From Fen-1258 sp947085815 (GTDB lineage Bacteria > Bacteroidota > Ignavibacteria > Ignavibacteriales > Melioribacteraceae), in NCBI GenBank assembly GCA_947085815.1, contig CAMTXU010000036.1, positions 17,551 through 81,550 on the forward strand: 64,000 bases of DNA. The letters run 5' to 3'. The notes under the pieces were generated by a model. It did not search any database and was not told where the DNA came from. It was given only the letters and a program-made list of their open reading frames with translations. Position numbers and translations under genes: made by a program. Shown here piece after piece: positions 1 through 7,979 of this stretch (position 1 is the first letter of the stretch; each line of letters opens with the position of its first letter).

Positions 1-1242
1 TATAATTTACAAACTACATTCACTTTAGGCGCCGGAACATATACATGGAAATTAGAAAGATGGATTTGGGAATTCGGTTTGGGAGACGTGCAAATGACCC
101 CTTCGGATGAAATAACATTTTATGTACGACCAACAATAACCGTCAGAAATAGTTTTAGTGCCGGAACGGTAACTGTTAATAGTCAAAATGTTAACAGTGG
201 TTTTAGACTTACTCCAGAGCCTGGTTCGAGTACGAGCGTTTCTGCGATTGATCAGTACTACTCGAATTATAACAGATTATTCAACAATTGGACTGGTGCA
301 ATCTCCTCTACTTCGCGGAGTGAATCAATTTCAGCACCGACTTCATCAAGCGTGACAGCAACTGCAAATTTTTTGAAAGAATACAATATAGATTTTGTAA
401 ATAATATTGGTTCCACTTATGTTAACTTTCAGTTATACACCTCGTCAATTCCTACATCCTATGTTAGGCAAAATAATTCTATAACAGCATCAGGCAATTG
501 GACAAGTACGAATGGTATCGAATATTCATTTACCGGCTGGACAAAAAGTGGTCAATCGTATTCTTCTACTTTTACTCCTACAGATCACGGCACATACACT
601 GCAGTCTATACCGGCAAACCAACCAACAGCGGAGAATATGTTAGTGCCGGTGCACCGGTTGGACAGCCAATTGTTGTTACGTGGACTGATAACCCCAACA
701 CGGCAGTAAACCAAGTCCAAATATGGAGAAGGGTTAAACATAATGGTGTAGTTGGAAGTGATGTATTGTTAACAACAGTAGGCAGAGGGGTGCAGACCTA
801 TACGGATTATGAATATGTTGCTACGGATGGCTATACACATGATTTATTATGGTATGATGTCCGTGCATATTATTCTGCCGAAGGGACATATTCAGTTCCA
901 GACTTTACTTCTGCTTTTGGAAGGATTGAGGCATCTACAGTAGAAGACAAACTTGTTGTCTCTCTCTTAAATGAACTTCCAGCAAATTACTCAATAAGCA
1001 ACTACCCCAATCCATTTAACCCGACTACAACAATTAATTATCAACTGCCGGAGAATGGATTTGTATCAATAAAAGTCTATGATATGTTGGGAAAAGAAAT
1101 TGCGACACTTGTAGATGGCAATAGAGTCGCTGGATACCACAAAGTTAATTTTGATGCAAGCAGATTGACAAGCGGTATTTATATTTACACAATCACAGCC
1201 AATAATTTTATTCAATCCAAAAAGATGTTGTTGATGAAATAA
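1..1242 (+). CDS. T9SS-secreted protein, 5' end missing
   Basis: The frame is open from base 1 with no start codon or signal peptide in view, so this is the C-terminal part (at least 413 residues) of a larger secreted protein. The last ~75 residues are a type IX secretion sorting domain: NYPNPFNPTTTINYQLPENG, then YDMLGKEIATLV and SGIYIYTI, ending in a short basic KKMLLMK tail. Such domains carry the protein through the outer membrane and are usually cut off for surface anchoring or release. The middle holds Ser/Thr-rich beta repeats with FxxWT motifs, like InlB/SLH-type bacterial repeats, probably structural or adhesive. No catalytic motif is visible in this portion, so function is unknown. 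Confidence 0.88.
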   Translation, partial: YNLQTTFTLGAGTYTWKLERWIWEFGLGDVQMTPSDEITFYVRPTITVRNSFSAGTVTVNSQNVNSGFRLTPEPGSSTSVSAIDQYYSNYNRLFNNWTGAISSTSRSESISAPTSSSVTATANFLKEYNIDFVNNIGSTYVNFQLYTSSIPTSYVRQNNSITASGNWTSTNGIEYSFTGWTKSGQSYSSTFTPTDHGTYTAVYTGKPTNSGEYVSAGAPVGQPIVVTWTDNPNTAVNQVQIWRRVKHNGVVGSDVLLTTVGRGVQTYTDYEYVATDGYTHDLLWYDVRAYYSAEGTYSVPDFTSAFGRIEASTVEDKLVVSLLNELPANYSISNYPNPFNPTTTINYQLPENGFVSIKVYDMLGKEIATLVDGNRVAGYHKVNFDASRLTSGIYIYTITANNFIQSKKMLLMK

Positions 1243-1333
1243 TTTTTTGTATTATATCTAAGTAACGCAGATTACAAATTTACGTTACAACTGATGATGT
1301 AAAGAAGACGTTATTGATGAAATTTCATAAACG

Positions 1334-1359
1334 TAGGGGCTCAATATATTGAGCCTCTA
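1334..1359. repeat. Palindromic GAGCC element between convergent genes
   Basis: A near-perfect 26-bp palindrome, TAGGGGCTCAATATATTGAG followed by CCTCTA. It lies between the plus-strand T9SS gene and the minus-strand YitT gene and probably ends transcription in both directions. It resembles the palindromes at 40908 and 63566. Confidence 0.7.
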
Positions 1360-1366
1360 TGGATAA

Positions 1367-2296
1367 TCATATTCTTCTTCTAAATCCCTCGCCAAGAACT
1401 TCGTGAACATTGTAGATGATCACAAAAGCGTGGGGATCAACTTCTTTTACGGTGTCCACCAGTTTTGTTACTTCCCGCAGGGGAACAACCGTCATCAACA
1501 TTTCTCTTTCCACATTTTTGTAAACGCCGCGCGTATCAACCGCAGTTACACCTCGTCCAAGATCATTCATTATTGCGACTGAAATTTCCTCGAACTTATC
1601 CGATATAATATAAGCTGCGCGAGCGTAATCGAATCCGTCTATTATAACATCGATTAATTTTGATGAGATGAAAAGAAGAAAGATTGCATAAAATGTGAGT
1701 ACAAGAGCCGGGCGGTCAGGAGATAGATCTTTGAGTTCTATAATAATTCCTGCAAGTGCAATCACAAAAAAATCTGTGAACATTATAGCCTGTCCCGGTT
1801 TTATTCCGTACCGCTTGTGCATGATAGAAGCGATAATATCCGAGCCGGCTGTTGTTCCCTTGAATTTGAAAATTATTCCAAGACCAACGCCAATAAGTAC
1901 GGAGCCAATCAAGATCAAAAAAAGAAAATCGTTTTTATACAAATCTTGAATTGTGGCGGAATCCTGAAATCGTATGTAATGAAACCCCGGAATATCTCCG
2001 CGGAAGAGATCGATAAATAGTGAGTTCAAAGTAAACCCGACGAACGTGCGCATCCCGAATTGCTTTCCGAGTTCTTTAAGTCCCCACAAAAAAAGGGGAA
2101 TGTTGAAAATCCAGATAAGCATACCGACCGATAATCCGGTGAGATAATGAATTGCCATAGCAAGACCGCTTACACCGCCCGGCACAACTTTGGCATCAAC
2201 CAAAAAAACTCCTATGCCGATTGCCATCATTGCCGAACCGAAAGCAATAACCAAATAATCTATCACCGGATATTTTTTGAGAAAGCGTTTTATCAT
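1367..2296 (-). CDS. YitT family membrane protein (DUF161 + DUF2179)
   Basis: A 309-residue integral membrane protein of the YitT family. About five hydrophobic segments fill residues 10-210, with family-typical stretches such as VPGGVSGLAMAIHYLTG near residue 40 and GIIFKFKGTTAGSDIIA near 150. The last ~85 residues form the soluble DUF2179 domain (RGVTAVDTRGVY, EREMLMTVV, DPHAFVIIYNVHEVLGEGF). Function is not settled for the family; a transport role is often suggested but not shown. The ATG at 2296 is the only good start. It stands alone, convergent with the T9SS gene, about 70 bp downstream of a small unknown gene on the same strand. Confidence 0.9.
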   Translation of the reverse strand: MIKRFLKKYPVIDYLVIAFGSAMMAIGIGVFLVDAKVVPGGVSGLAMAIHYLTGLSVGMLIWIFNIPLFLWGLKELGKQFGMRTFVGFTLNSLFIDLFRGDIPGFHYIRFQDSATIQDLYKNDFLFLILIGSVLIGVGLGIIFKFKGTTAGSDIIASIMHKRYGIKPGQAIMFTDFFVIALAGIIIELKDLSPDRPALVLTFYAIFLLFISSKLIDVIIDGFDYARAAYIISDKFEEISVAIMNDLGRGVTAVDTRGVYKNVEREMLMTVVPLREVTKLVDTVKEVDPHAFVIIYNVHEVLGEGFRRRI

Positions 2297-2369
2297 TTTT
2301 AGACCGCACTCAATTATAGAAGCGTATCAAAAATAATCAGAAAAATTTCGGCTTGAAAGGAAAGAATAA

Positions 2370-2690
2370 TTATAGTTTACGTTCGCGGTAAAGCATTTGT
2401 GTCTTAACGCGCATTATTTGCCGTTCGATAATAAGATCTGCAAGTTTTTCTGGAATTGTTGTTCTGTCTTTTGCATGAAGTATCTCGCTAACCTTAGTTT
2501 CATTAACGTCGATTCGGTAAAGATTATTTATGAAGCGGTCATAATCTCTGGAGATTAATTCTGTTACTCTTTTGATAAGATGCTCTCTAATTAGGGGTAA
2601 ATCATTTACAGCCGGAAGAGAGTTTTCCTCCAAAGAAAAATCTTTGTGAAGTTTTTCTACTAGAGACGGATATAGTTCTTGTTCGTTCAT
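2370..2690 (-). CDS. Small conserved hypothetical protein
   Basis: A 106-residue soluble, charged, mostly helical protein with no signal peptide or membrane segment. I recognise no named domain. The segment YDRFINNLYRIDVNE followed by KVSEIL and a C-terminal basic helix (ADLIIERQIMRVKTQM) resembles short uncharacterised proteins common in the Bacteroidota group. It lies between the ABC permease and yitT on the same strand. The palindromic repeat at 2696-2767 is directly upstream of its start, so it may be transcribed with the ABC genes through that hairpin. Confidence 0.6.
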   Translation of the reverse strand: MNEQELYPSLVEKLHKDFSLEENSLPAVNDLPLIREHLIKRVTELISRDYDRFINNLYRIDVNETKVSEILHAKDRTTIPEKLADLIIERQIMRVKTQMLYRERKL

Positions 2691-2695
2691 TTTAT

Positions 2696-2767
2696 ATTCT
2701 GAGCGAAGCGAAGAATCTCTTATCTAAGATTTGTTAGGAGATTCTTCGTCGCAAAGCTCCTCAGAAT
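2696..2767. repeat. Dispersed palindrome, TTCTGAGCGAAGCGAAGAAT type
   Basis: A 72-bp imperfect inverted repeat: ATTCTGAGCGAAGCGAAGAA at the left end and GAGATTCTTCG then CTCCTCAGAAT at the right. As RNA it would fold into one long interrupted hairpin. The motif type is familiar as an interspersed intergenic palindrome in many unrelated bacterial genomes (recalled, not searched). It separates the ABC permease from the small unknown gene. Confidence 0.75.
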
Positions 2768-2774
2768 AACACAA

Positions 2775-4037
2775 TTAATATTTATACTTCAGCCACTTAA
2801 CAACTTCGGACCATTTAGGTTTTTTACCAGTAATTAAAATTCCAACGCGATAAATTTTTCCCGCAATTGGAAAAATAAGAAAGATAGTTGCGGTGTTTAA
2901 AACTAAACACATAATTAATTGCCATAACGGCACTTCGACTACTGTTGCCTTAATCGGCATAACCATTATCGAGAATATTGGAAGAAGTGAAGCAACATTT
3001 GCTATGGGACTATTAGGGTTTTGCATCATAGAAATAGCAATAAAGAATGGAATCATGATAAGAAGCATTATCGGCCACATACCGGATTGAGCATCTTGCG
3101 GATTATCAAAGATAGAACCCATCATTCCAAATAAACTAAGGTACAGAATAAGTCCGATAGCAAAATTTAACAAAAGGAATAATATATGATTCATTGTAAT
3201 ACTAACTGTAAACTCCACCGGCAAAACAAACAACGTTGTTGAAATAATTAGAATTATTGGTGAGAGCCAAATAACCATTTGTATCATAGCAGTAATTGCG
3301 GAACCGAGAATCTTTCCGGTCATTAATTCTTTAGGACTAACAGATGAAATAATAACTTCAACGATTCTATTGCTTTTTTCTTCGATAACGGATTGAAGCA
3401 TTAATTGTCCGGTCATCAATAAGCTTAGGTATAGTAAGAAGGAGAAAATAAATGAAAGTATTAAATTGCCAACAGCTGCTTCTGAAATTTTTTCCTCTAA
3501 CGATACCTTGAACCCTGCAAAATCAATTCCCTTTCTTGCAAAAGTCAATTCTTCCAGTGAAAGAGATCTATTGTGAAAATAGCTGTCTATAAGAACTTTG
3601 TTGAGTGGACTCTCTAATCTACGCGACAATGATGGATTAGTCGGGGTCTTTGAATAATATTCTATTTTTTTATCTTTCATAGCAGATTCAGGAACGAAAA
3701 CTATACCAGTTAAATCTCCCTCTAACAATGCTTGTTTCTTTTTATCAAGGAAACCTTTCAGATCATCGCGGTCCATAGTATAAAAAGTGAACGTATATTT
3801 TCCATCTTTCATCAAATCTGACGAGAGTAATTCAGTTTGAAACGATTCGGTTAATAAAGGCGATTCGGTTACTAGGTCAATTGTTGATTTTGCTTCGTCT
3901 CGCTGAAGTAATAACTGAATTCCGATTCCGCCGAACATTATCAAGGGCAAAAGAATAGTCATAAAAATGAATGTCTTTGACATAAGTTTTTCTTTCAACT
4001 CTCTTTTAATAACGGCAAGAACTCTATAATTAACCAT
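2775..4037 (-). CDS. ABC-2 type transporter permease (NatB-like)
   Basis: Membrane subunit of an ABC exporter. Residues ~15-40 form a first hydrophobic segment (TFIFMTILLPLIMFGGIGI); a ~170-residue extracytoplasmic domain follows, then about five membrane segments, the layout of the NatB / ABC2_membrane_3 family. EEKSNRIVEVIISSVSPKEL in the second half is a family hallmark. An ATG at 4121 would give 28 extra residues inside the ATPase gene. I chose the ATG at 4037 because AAGGAGG lies just upstream and the protein then begins with a typical cytoplasmic lead-in. This start overlaps the ATPase stop by 8 bp, implying coupled translation. The substrate is unknown; NatAB-type pumps export Na+ or small toxic compounds. 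Confidence 0.88.
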   Translation of the reverse strand: MVNYRVLAVIKRELKEKLMSKTFIFMTILLPLIMFGGIGIQLLLQRDEAKSTIDLVTESPLLTESFQTELLSSDLMKDGKYTFTFYTMDRDDLKGFLDKKKQALLEGDLTGIVFVPESAMKDKKIEYYSKTPTNPSLSRRLESPLNKVLIDSYFHNRSLSLEELTFARKGIDFAGFKVSLEEKISEAAVGNLILSFIFSFLLYLSLLMTGQLMLQSVIEEKSNRIVEVIISSVSPKELMTGKILGSAITAMIQMVIWLSPIILIISTTLFVLPVEFTVSITMNHILFLLLNFAIGLILYLSLFGMMGSIFDNPQDAQSGMWPIMLLIMIPFFIAISMMQNPNSPIANVASLLPIFSIMVMPIKATVVEVPLWQLIMCLVLNTATIFLIFPIAGKIYRVGILITGKKPKWSEVVKWLKYKY

Positions 4038-4962
4038 TGCGCGCCTCCTTTCCGTTTGTTCCCGCTTCATTTCCGGCAAGCTCAATAAAAATTTCTTGCA
4101 ATGAAATATCATTTGCGTCAAATTTCTTTATCGTCACATTCCGGTCTATAAGCATTTTCAATAATTCTTGAGATTGATTCGCCTCTTTCATTTTAATACC
4201 TGTTGTATTACCGTAATTAGAAATCTTTTCAATAATCGGATTTCCGTTCAAGAAGGAGATGTCTCCGTCATAAGTTAAGCTTACATTTTTCTGTGAGTAT
4301 TTCGATTTGATTTCTTTTAATGCACCTTTGAGAATAATTTTTCCGTGATCAATCATAACTATATGATCGCACATCTTCTCGGCAAAGTCCATCAAGTGGG
4401 TTGAAAAGATTATCACCTTTCCGCGCTGCTTCATTTCTAAAATTATCTCTTTCAAAAGATTTGTGTTGATCGGATCGAGTCCGGAAAACGGCTCATCAAG
4501 AATAATGAATTCGGGATCGTGTAAAATTGTTGCAATGAATTGAACCTTCTGCTGGTTTCCTTTAGATAAATCCTCGATCTTCGATAAACGGCGGTCGTAC
4601 AATTCAAATCGTTTCAAATATTCATCCGCCTTCTTGTGAATATCTCTTCCGTTTTTTCCTTTTAACTCTGCAAAGTAGTGAAGAATATCAACTACCTTCA
4701 TCTTTTTGTAGAGACCGCGTTCTTCCGGCAAGTAGCCAACTTGATTTTTGAAATCCTGTCCCACTTTGGTTCCGCGCAGAACAACCTCTCCTGAATCAGG
4801 CAGATAAATGTTCATCATCATTCTGATCGTAGTAGTTTTGCCGGCACCATTACGTCCTATGAGTCCGAATATTGAACCTTCGGGTACTTCGAACGATGCA
4901 TTATCAACCGCAACCAGCTTATCGAAAGTCTTGGTTAGATTTTTTACTTCGAGTGCGTGCAT
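4030..4962 (-). CDS. ABC transporter ATP-binding protein (NatA-like)
   Basis: A 310-residue ATPase that powers the permease encoded just downstream. Walker A is GRNGAGKTTT (residue ~36), the signature is LSKGNQQKVQ (~133), Walker B with the catalytic Glu is FIILDEPFSGLD (~153), and the switch His is in STHLMD. LSKGNQQK, with N in place of the usual G, is typical of this drug/sodium-exporter branch. The last ~85 residues match the DUF4162 accessory domain often found at the end of such ATPases. It is first in a two-gene unit with the permease, and AGGGAAT precedes its ATG. Confidence 0.93.
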   Translation of the reverse strand: MHALEVKNLTKTFDKLVAVDNASFEVPEGSIFGLIGRNGAGKTTTIRMMMNIYLPDSGEVVLRGTKVGQDFKNQVGYLPEERGLYKKMKVVDILHYFAELKGKNGRDIHKKADEYLKRFELYDRRLSKIEDLSKGNQQKVQFIATILHDPEFIILDEPFSGLDPINTNLLKEIILEMKQRGKVIIFSTHLMDFAEKMCDHIVMIDHGKIILKGALKEIKSKYSQKNVSLTYDGDISFLNGNPIIEKISNYGNTTGIKMKEANQSQELLKMLIDRNVTIKKFDANDISLQEIFIELAGNEAGTNGKEARNG

Positions 4963-5004
4963 TAATTCCCTCGTTTATGTGAATTTTTATTTGAACAAAT
5001 ATAA

Positions 5005-5070
5005 AACAAGAATAAGAGCAAGAGCAAGAATAAGAGCAATGCCAAAGGCATTTCTTTGGGAGAGCAAGAA
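5005..5070 (+). repeat. Dispersed AAGAGCAAG / GCCAAAGGC repeat, copy 1
   Basis: Begins with iterated AAGAATAAGAGC and AAGAGC units, then a small hairpin ATGCC-AAA-GGCAT and a purine-rich tail. Its 18-bp core GAGCAATGCCAAAGGCAT (5034-5051) recurs exactly in inverted orientation at 14308-14325. It lies upstream of the ABC ATPase, between it and the racemase gene. Confidence 0.65.
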
Positions 5071-5085
5071 ACAAAATTATAATCT

Positions 5086-5775
5086 TTACATCAATGCGAA
5101 ATCAACTGCTGCGAGTGAATGAATTTCAAGGGTGTTAAATAACGGCAATGACGAATCTGTTTGCTTTATAAGCAGCGGTATTTCTGTACAACCAAGAATA
5201 ATCCCTTCGGCGCCTTCGCTTTTCAATTTTTCCATAATGATTTGAAATTTAGCTTTAGATTTATCCATAAAGATGTTTTTTAGCAATTCATTCGAAATAG
5301 TCTGCTGGATAAAATCACGGTCATCTTTCTCCGGCACAATTACATTAATATTATTTTCCTTTAGCCTGGATTTATAAAATTCCATTTCCATTGTTTGTTT
5401 GGTGCCAAGCAATCCAACTTTACTTAATCCCCTGCTTTTAATTGCTTTTCCTGTTGCCATTGCTATATGAATGAGAGGTACATCTATTTTCCGTTCAAGT
5501 TGAGAGGCATATTGATGCATTGTGTTGGCGCAAAGAAGAATGCAATCTGCACCGGCAACAATCAATTTATCTGCGGCATCGTTAATCAAAGAGAAGATCC
5601 CTTTAGAATCATTTTTCTTATTGAAGGAATCTATTTCACTGTAATTCAGTGAGAAGAGAAGACATTTTGCAAATTCCATTCCTCCGAGTCTCTTGTTAAT
5701 TTCTTCATTAATAATTCTGTAGTATTCAACTGTTGAGACCCATCCCGTACCGCCAACAAGCCCTATAGTTTTCAA
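5086..5775 (-). CDS. Aspartate/glutamate racemase family protein
   Basis: A 229-residue enzyme of the Asp/Glu (and hydantoin) racemase superfamily, which interconverts L and D amino acids without a cofactor using two cysteines. The N-terminal GLVGGTGWVSTVEYYR is the usual glycine-rich start. The first catalytic Cys lies in LLCANTMH (residue ~82) and the second in ILGCTEIPLL (~196). Size and spacing fit aspartate racemase or the broad-specificity YgeA type; the sequence alone does not fix the substrate. Cytoplasmic and monocistronic, it may supply D-amino acids for the cell wall or for signalling (inference). Confidence 0.88.
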   Translation of the reverse strand: MKTIGLVGGTGWVSTVEYYRIINEEINKRLGGMEFAKCLLFSLNYSEIDSFNKKNDSKGIFSLINDAADKLIVAGADCILLCANTMHQYASQLERKIDVPLIHIAMATGKAIKSRGLSKVGLLGTKQTMEMEFYKSRLKENNINVIVPEKDDRDFIQQTISNELLKNIFMDKSKAKFQIIMEKLKSEGAEGIILGCTEIPLLIKQTDSSLPLFNTLEIHSLAAVDFALM

Positions 5776-5824
5776 TTATCCAACTCCATTGTTATTGTTC
5801 TTAATTTCTTTTCATAAAAAGTAA

Positions 5825-5844
5825 GTGCGGCCCGAAAGCCGCAC
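5825..5844 (-). terminator. Intrinsic terminator after the M13 peptidase gene
   Basis: A perfect 7-bp stem GTGCGGC / GCCGCAC with a 6-nt loop, followed on the minus strand by TTACTTTTT. It lies 9 bp beyond the peptidase stop codon. Confidence 0.85.
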
Positions 5845-5852
5845 CAATTAAC

Positions 5853-7883
5853 TCACCAAATCTTTACAATTTTATCTTCCGGACTCATCATCGGGTCGCC
5901 CGCCTTAACATTGAATGCTTTAAAGAACTCGGGTAAATTCTGTAAAGGTCCATTTACTCTTTGTACGCTTGGCGAGTGAACATCAGTTTTCACCTGCAGC
6001 TTTAATGCTTCCGGACGGCTATTAGTAGCCCATACTTGAGCCCAGCCAAGAAAAAATCTTTGAGCAGGTGTAAACCCATCAATCTCTTCTCCCTTCTTGA
6101 ATTGATCTGTATTTTTAAGTGCAGAGAAGGAAATCGTTAAACCGCCGAGATCTCCAATGTTTTCTCCGAGTGTAAGCGCTCCGTTTACTTTGAATGTATC
6201 TATCGCAATAAAATTGTTATACTGATTAATAAGTTTTTGTGCGCGTGCTTTGAATTTATCCGCATCCTCTTTAGTCCACCAATCTTTTATATTGCCGTCA
6301 GCATCAAATTTTCTTCCTTGATCATCAAAGCCGTGGCTGATTTCATGACCGATTACAGCGCCCATAGCGCCATAGTTAATCGCGTCATCGGCATTTTGAT
6401 TAAAGAATGGCGGTTGAAGAATCGCTGCCGGGAATGTAATATCGTTTCTAGTAGGACTATAAGAAGCGTTAACGGTTTGAGGTGTCATTCCCCATTCTTG
6501 TCTATCTACCGGTTTACCAATTTTAGCAAGATTTACTTTACGAGCCCATCTGCCGGCTCTCTCCAAATTTTTGAAATATGAATCACGTTCTATATTCAAA
6601 GCGCTGTAATCTTTCCATTTATCAGGGTAACCAATCTTCACCCCGAACTTGCCCAGTTTTATCAACGCTTGTTCTTTGGTTGCATCGCTCATCCATTCCA
6701 ACCCTTTTATACTTTCGCCCATTGAAATAAGCAGGGTACCAACAATTTTCTGAGCACGTTCTTTGGCTTCGGGTGGAAAATATTCTTTCACATAAATTTG
6801 TCCAAGCAACTCACCCATAGCGCCGTTAACAGAACCAATAATTCTTTTCCATCGCGGGGGCATTGCTTTAGCGCCGGCTAAAAATTTCTGCGTAAAGTCG
6901 AATCGTTCATTAACAAATGGTGAGCTCAATATATTTGCAGCATCGCGCAGAATATTCCATTTCAGATATACTTTCCACTCGACCAACGGAATTTGATCTA
7001 CCAATTGCGCCACTGCGGTCATAAATTTTGGTTGCGAGACTATAACCAAATTAATATTGCCAACGCCCATATCGTTGAAATATAATTCCCAATCAAATTT
7101 TCCGGCGATTTGTTTCAAATTATCAATCGTCATCTTGTTATAAACTTTTTCGGGATCTCTATTTTCGAGACGTGTATTAGAAGCTTTAGCCAGCTGTGTT
7201 TCAATGTTCAAAATAGTTTGCGAATACTTTGCCGCCGTTTCGGAATCAAGATCAATTAACTTGAACATGTTTGCAACATGTTGTATGTATTTATCGCGAA
7301 TTTCTTTTGAGCGGTTATCATCTTTGGTGTAGTACTCAACATCGGGCAAACCGATTCCGCCTTGTGAAAGATACGGTGCGTTCATGTTGCTTTTTTTAGC
7401 ATCGTCACGAACGAAGAAATTAAAAAGCGCGCCGGTACCACTTAGATGCATCTCAGCTAAAAATTTTATTAACTCTTTTTTATTCTTTAGCCCATCGATT
7501 GTTTTCAAATCGGCGATGATTGGCTTGTAACCGTCCTTTTCAATTCTCGCAGAGTCCATTCCCGTAGCATAAAAATCGCCAATTTTTTGTTCGGCGGAAC
7601 CTTTGGTCCAATTTTTATTTGCTGCGGCTGATTCGACAATTTTTCTAAGCTGCTTATTGTTTTCTTCCGCTAAAATAGAAAATGATCCCCATCGTGTTTG
7701 ATCATCGGGTATCGGATTATTCTTTACCCAGCCGCCAACGGCAAATTGATAGAAATCTTTTGTCGGTGATACTGAGCGGTCGAGATTCTTTGTATCAAAT
7801 CCGGCATTTTTCTGAGCCAGTGTCGTTAGAGTGAAGATTGAAATGAAAAATAGAATTAATATGTAAACTGTTTTTTTTAACAT
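5853..7883 (-). CDS. Secreted M13 family zinc metallopeptidase
   Basis: A 676-residue neprilysin/PepO-type endopeptidase exported by an N-terminal signal peptide (hydrophobic residues 4-20, cleavage probably after LAQ). The zinc motif GHEISHGFDDQG is near residue 515 and the third ligand with the conserved Asp is in GENIGDLGG (~575). NASYSPTRNDITFPAAILQ, just before the zinc site, corresponds to the NAYY-type substrate-backbone motif, and the protein ends in the typical Trp. All catalytic residues are present. It should cleave oligopeptides in the periplasm or at the cell surface. Monocistronic, with its own terminator. Confidence 0.95.
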   Translation of the reverse strand: MLKKTVYILILFFISIFTLTTLAQKNAGFDTKNLDRSVSPTKDFYQFAVGGWVKNNPIPDDQTRWGSFSILAEENNKQLRKIVESAAANKNWTKGSAEQKIGDFYATGMDSARIEKDGYKPIIADLKTIDGLKNKKELIKFLAEMHLSGTGALFNFFVRDDAKKSNMNAPYLSQGGIGLPDVEYYTKDDNRSKEIRDKYIQHVANMFKLIDLDSETAAKYSQTILNIETQLAKASNTRLENRDPEKVYNKMTIDNLKQIAGKFDWELYFNDMGVGNINLVIVSQPKFMTAVAQLVDQIPLVEWKVYLKWNILRDAANILSSPFVNERFDFTQKFLAGAKAMPPRWKRIIGSVNGAMGELLGQIYVKEYFPPEAKERAQKIVGTLLISMGESIKGLEWMSDATKEQALIKLGKFGVKIGYPDKWKDYSALNIERDSYFKNLERAGRWARKVNLAKIGKPVDRQEWGMTPQTVNASYSPTRNDITFPAAILQPPFFNQNADDAINYGAMGAVIGHEISHGFDDQGRKFDADGNIKDWWTKEDADKFKARAQKLINQYNNFIAIDTFKVNGALTLGENIGDLGGLTISFSALKNTDQFKKGEEIDGFTPAQRFFLGWAQVWATNSRPEALKLQVKTDVHSPSVQRVNGPLQNLPEFFKAFNVKAGDPMMSPEDKIVKIW

Positions 7884-7979
7884 GAGCCTACCTCATAGAA
7901 TTTTAAAATAATGATAATGATTAGACGGAATGTAGTGATTAATGTTAGTGGAGAACTTAAAAATTTTGTCCAGAGTTTG

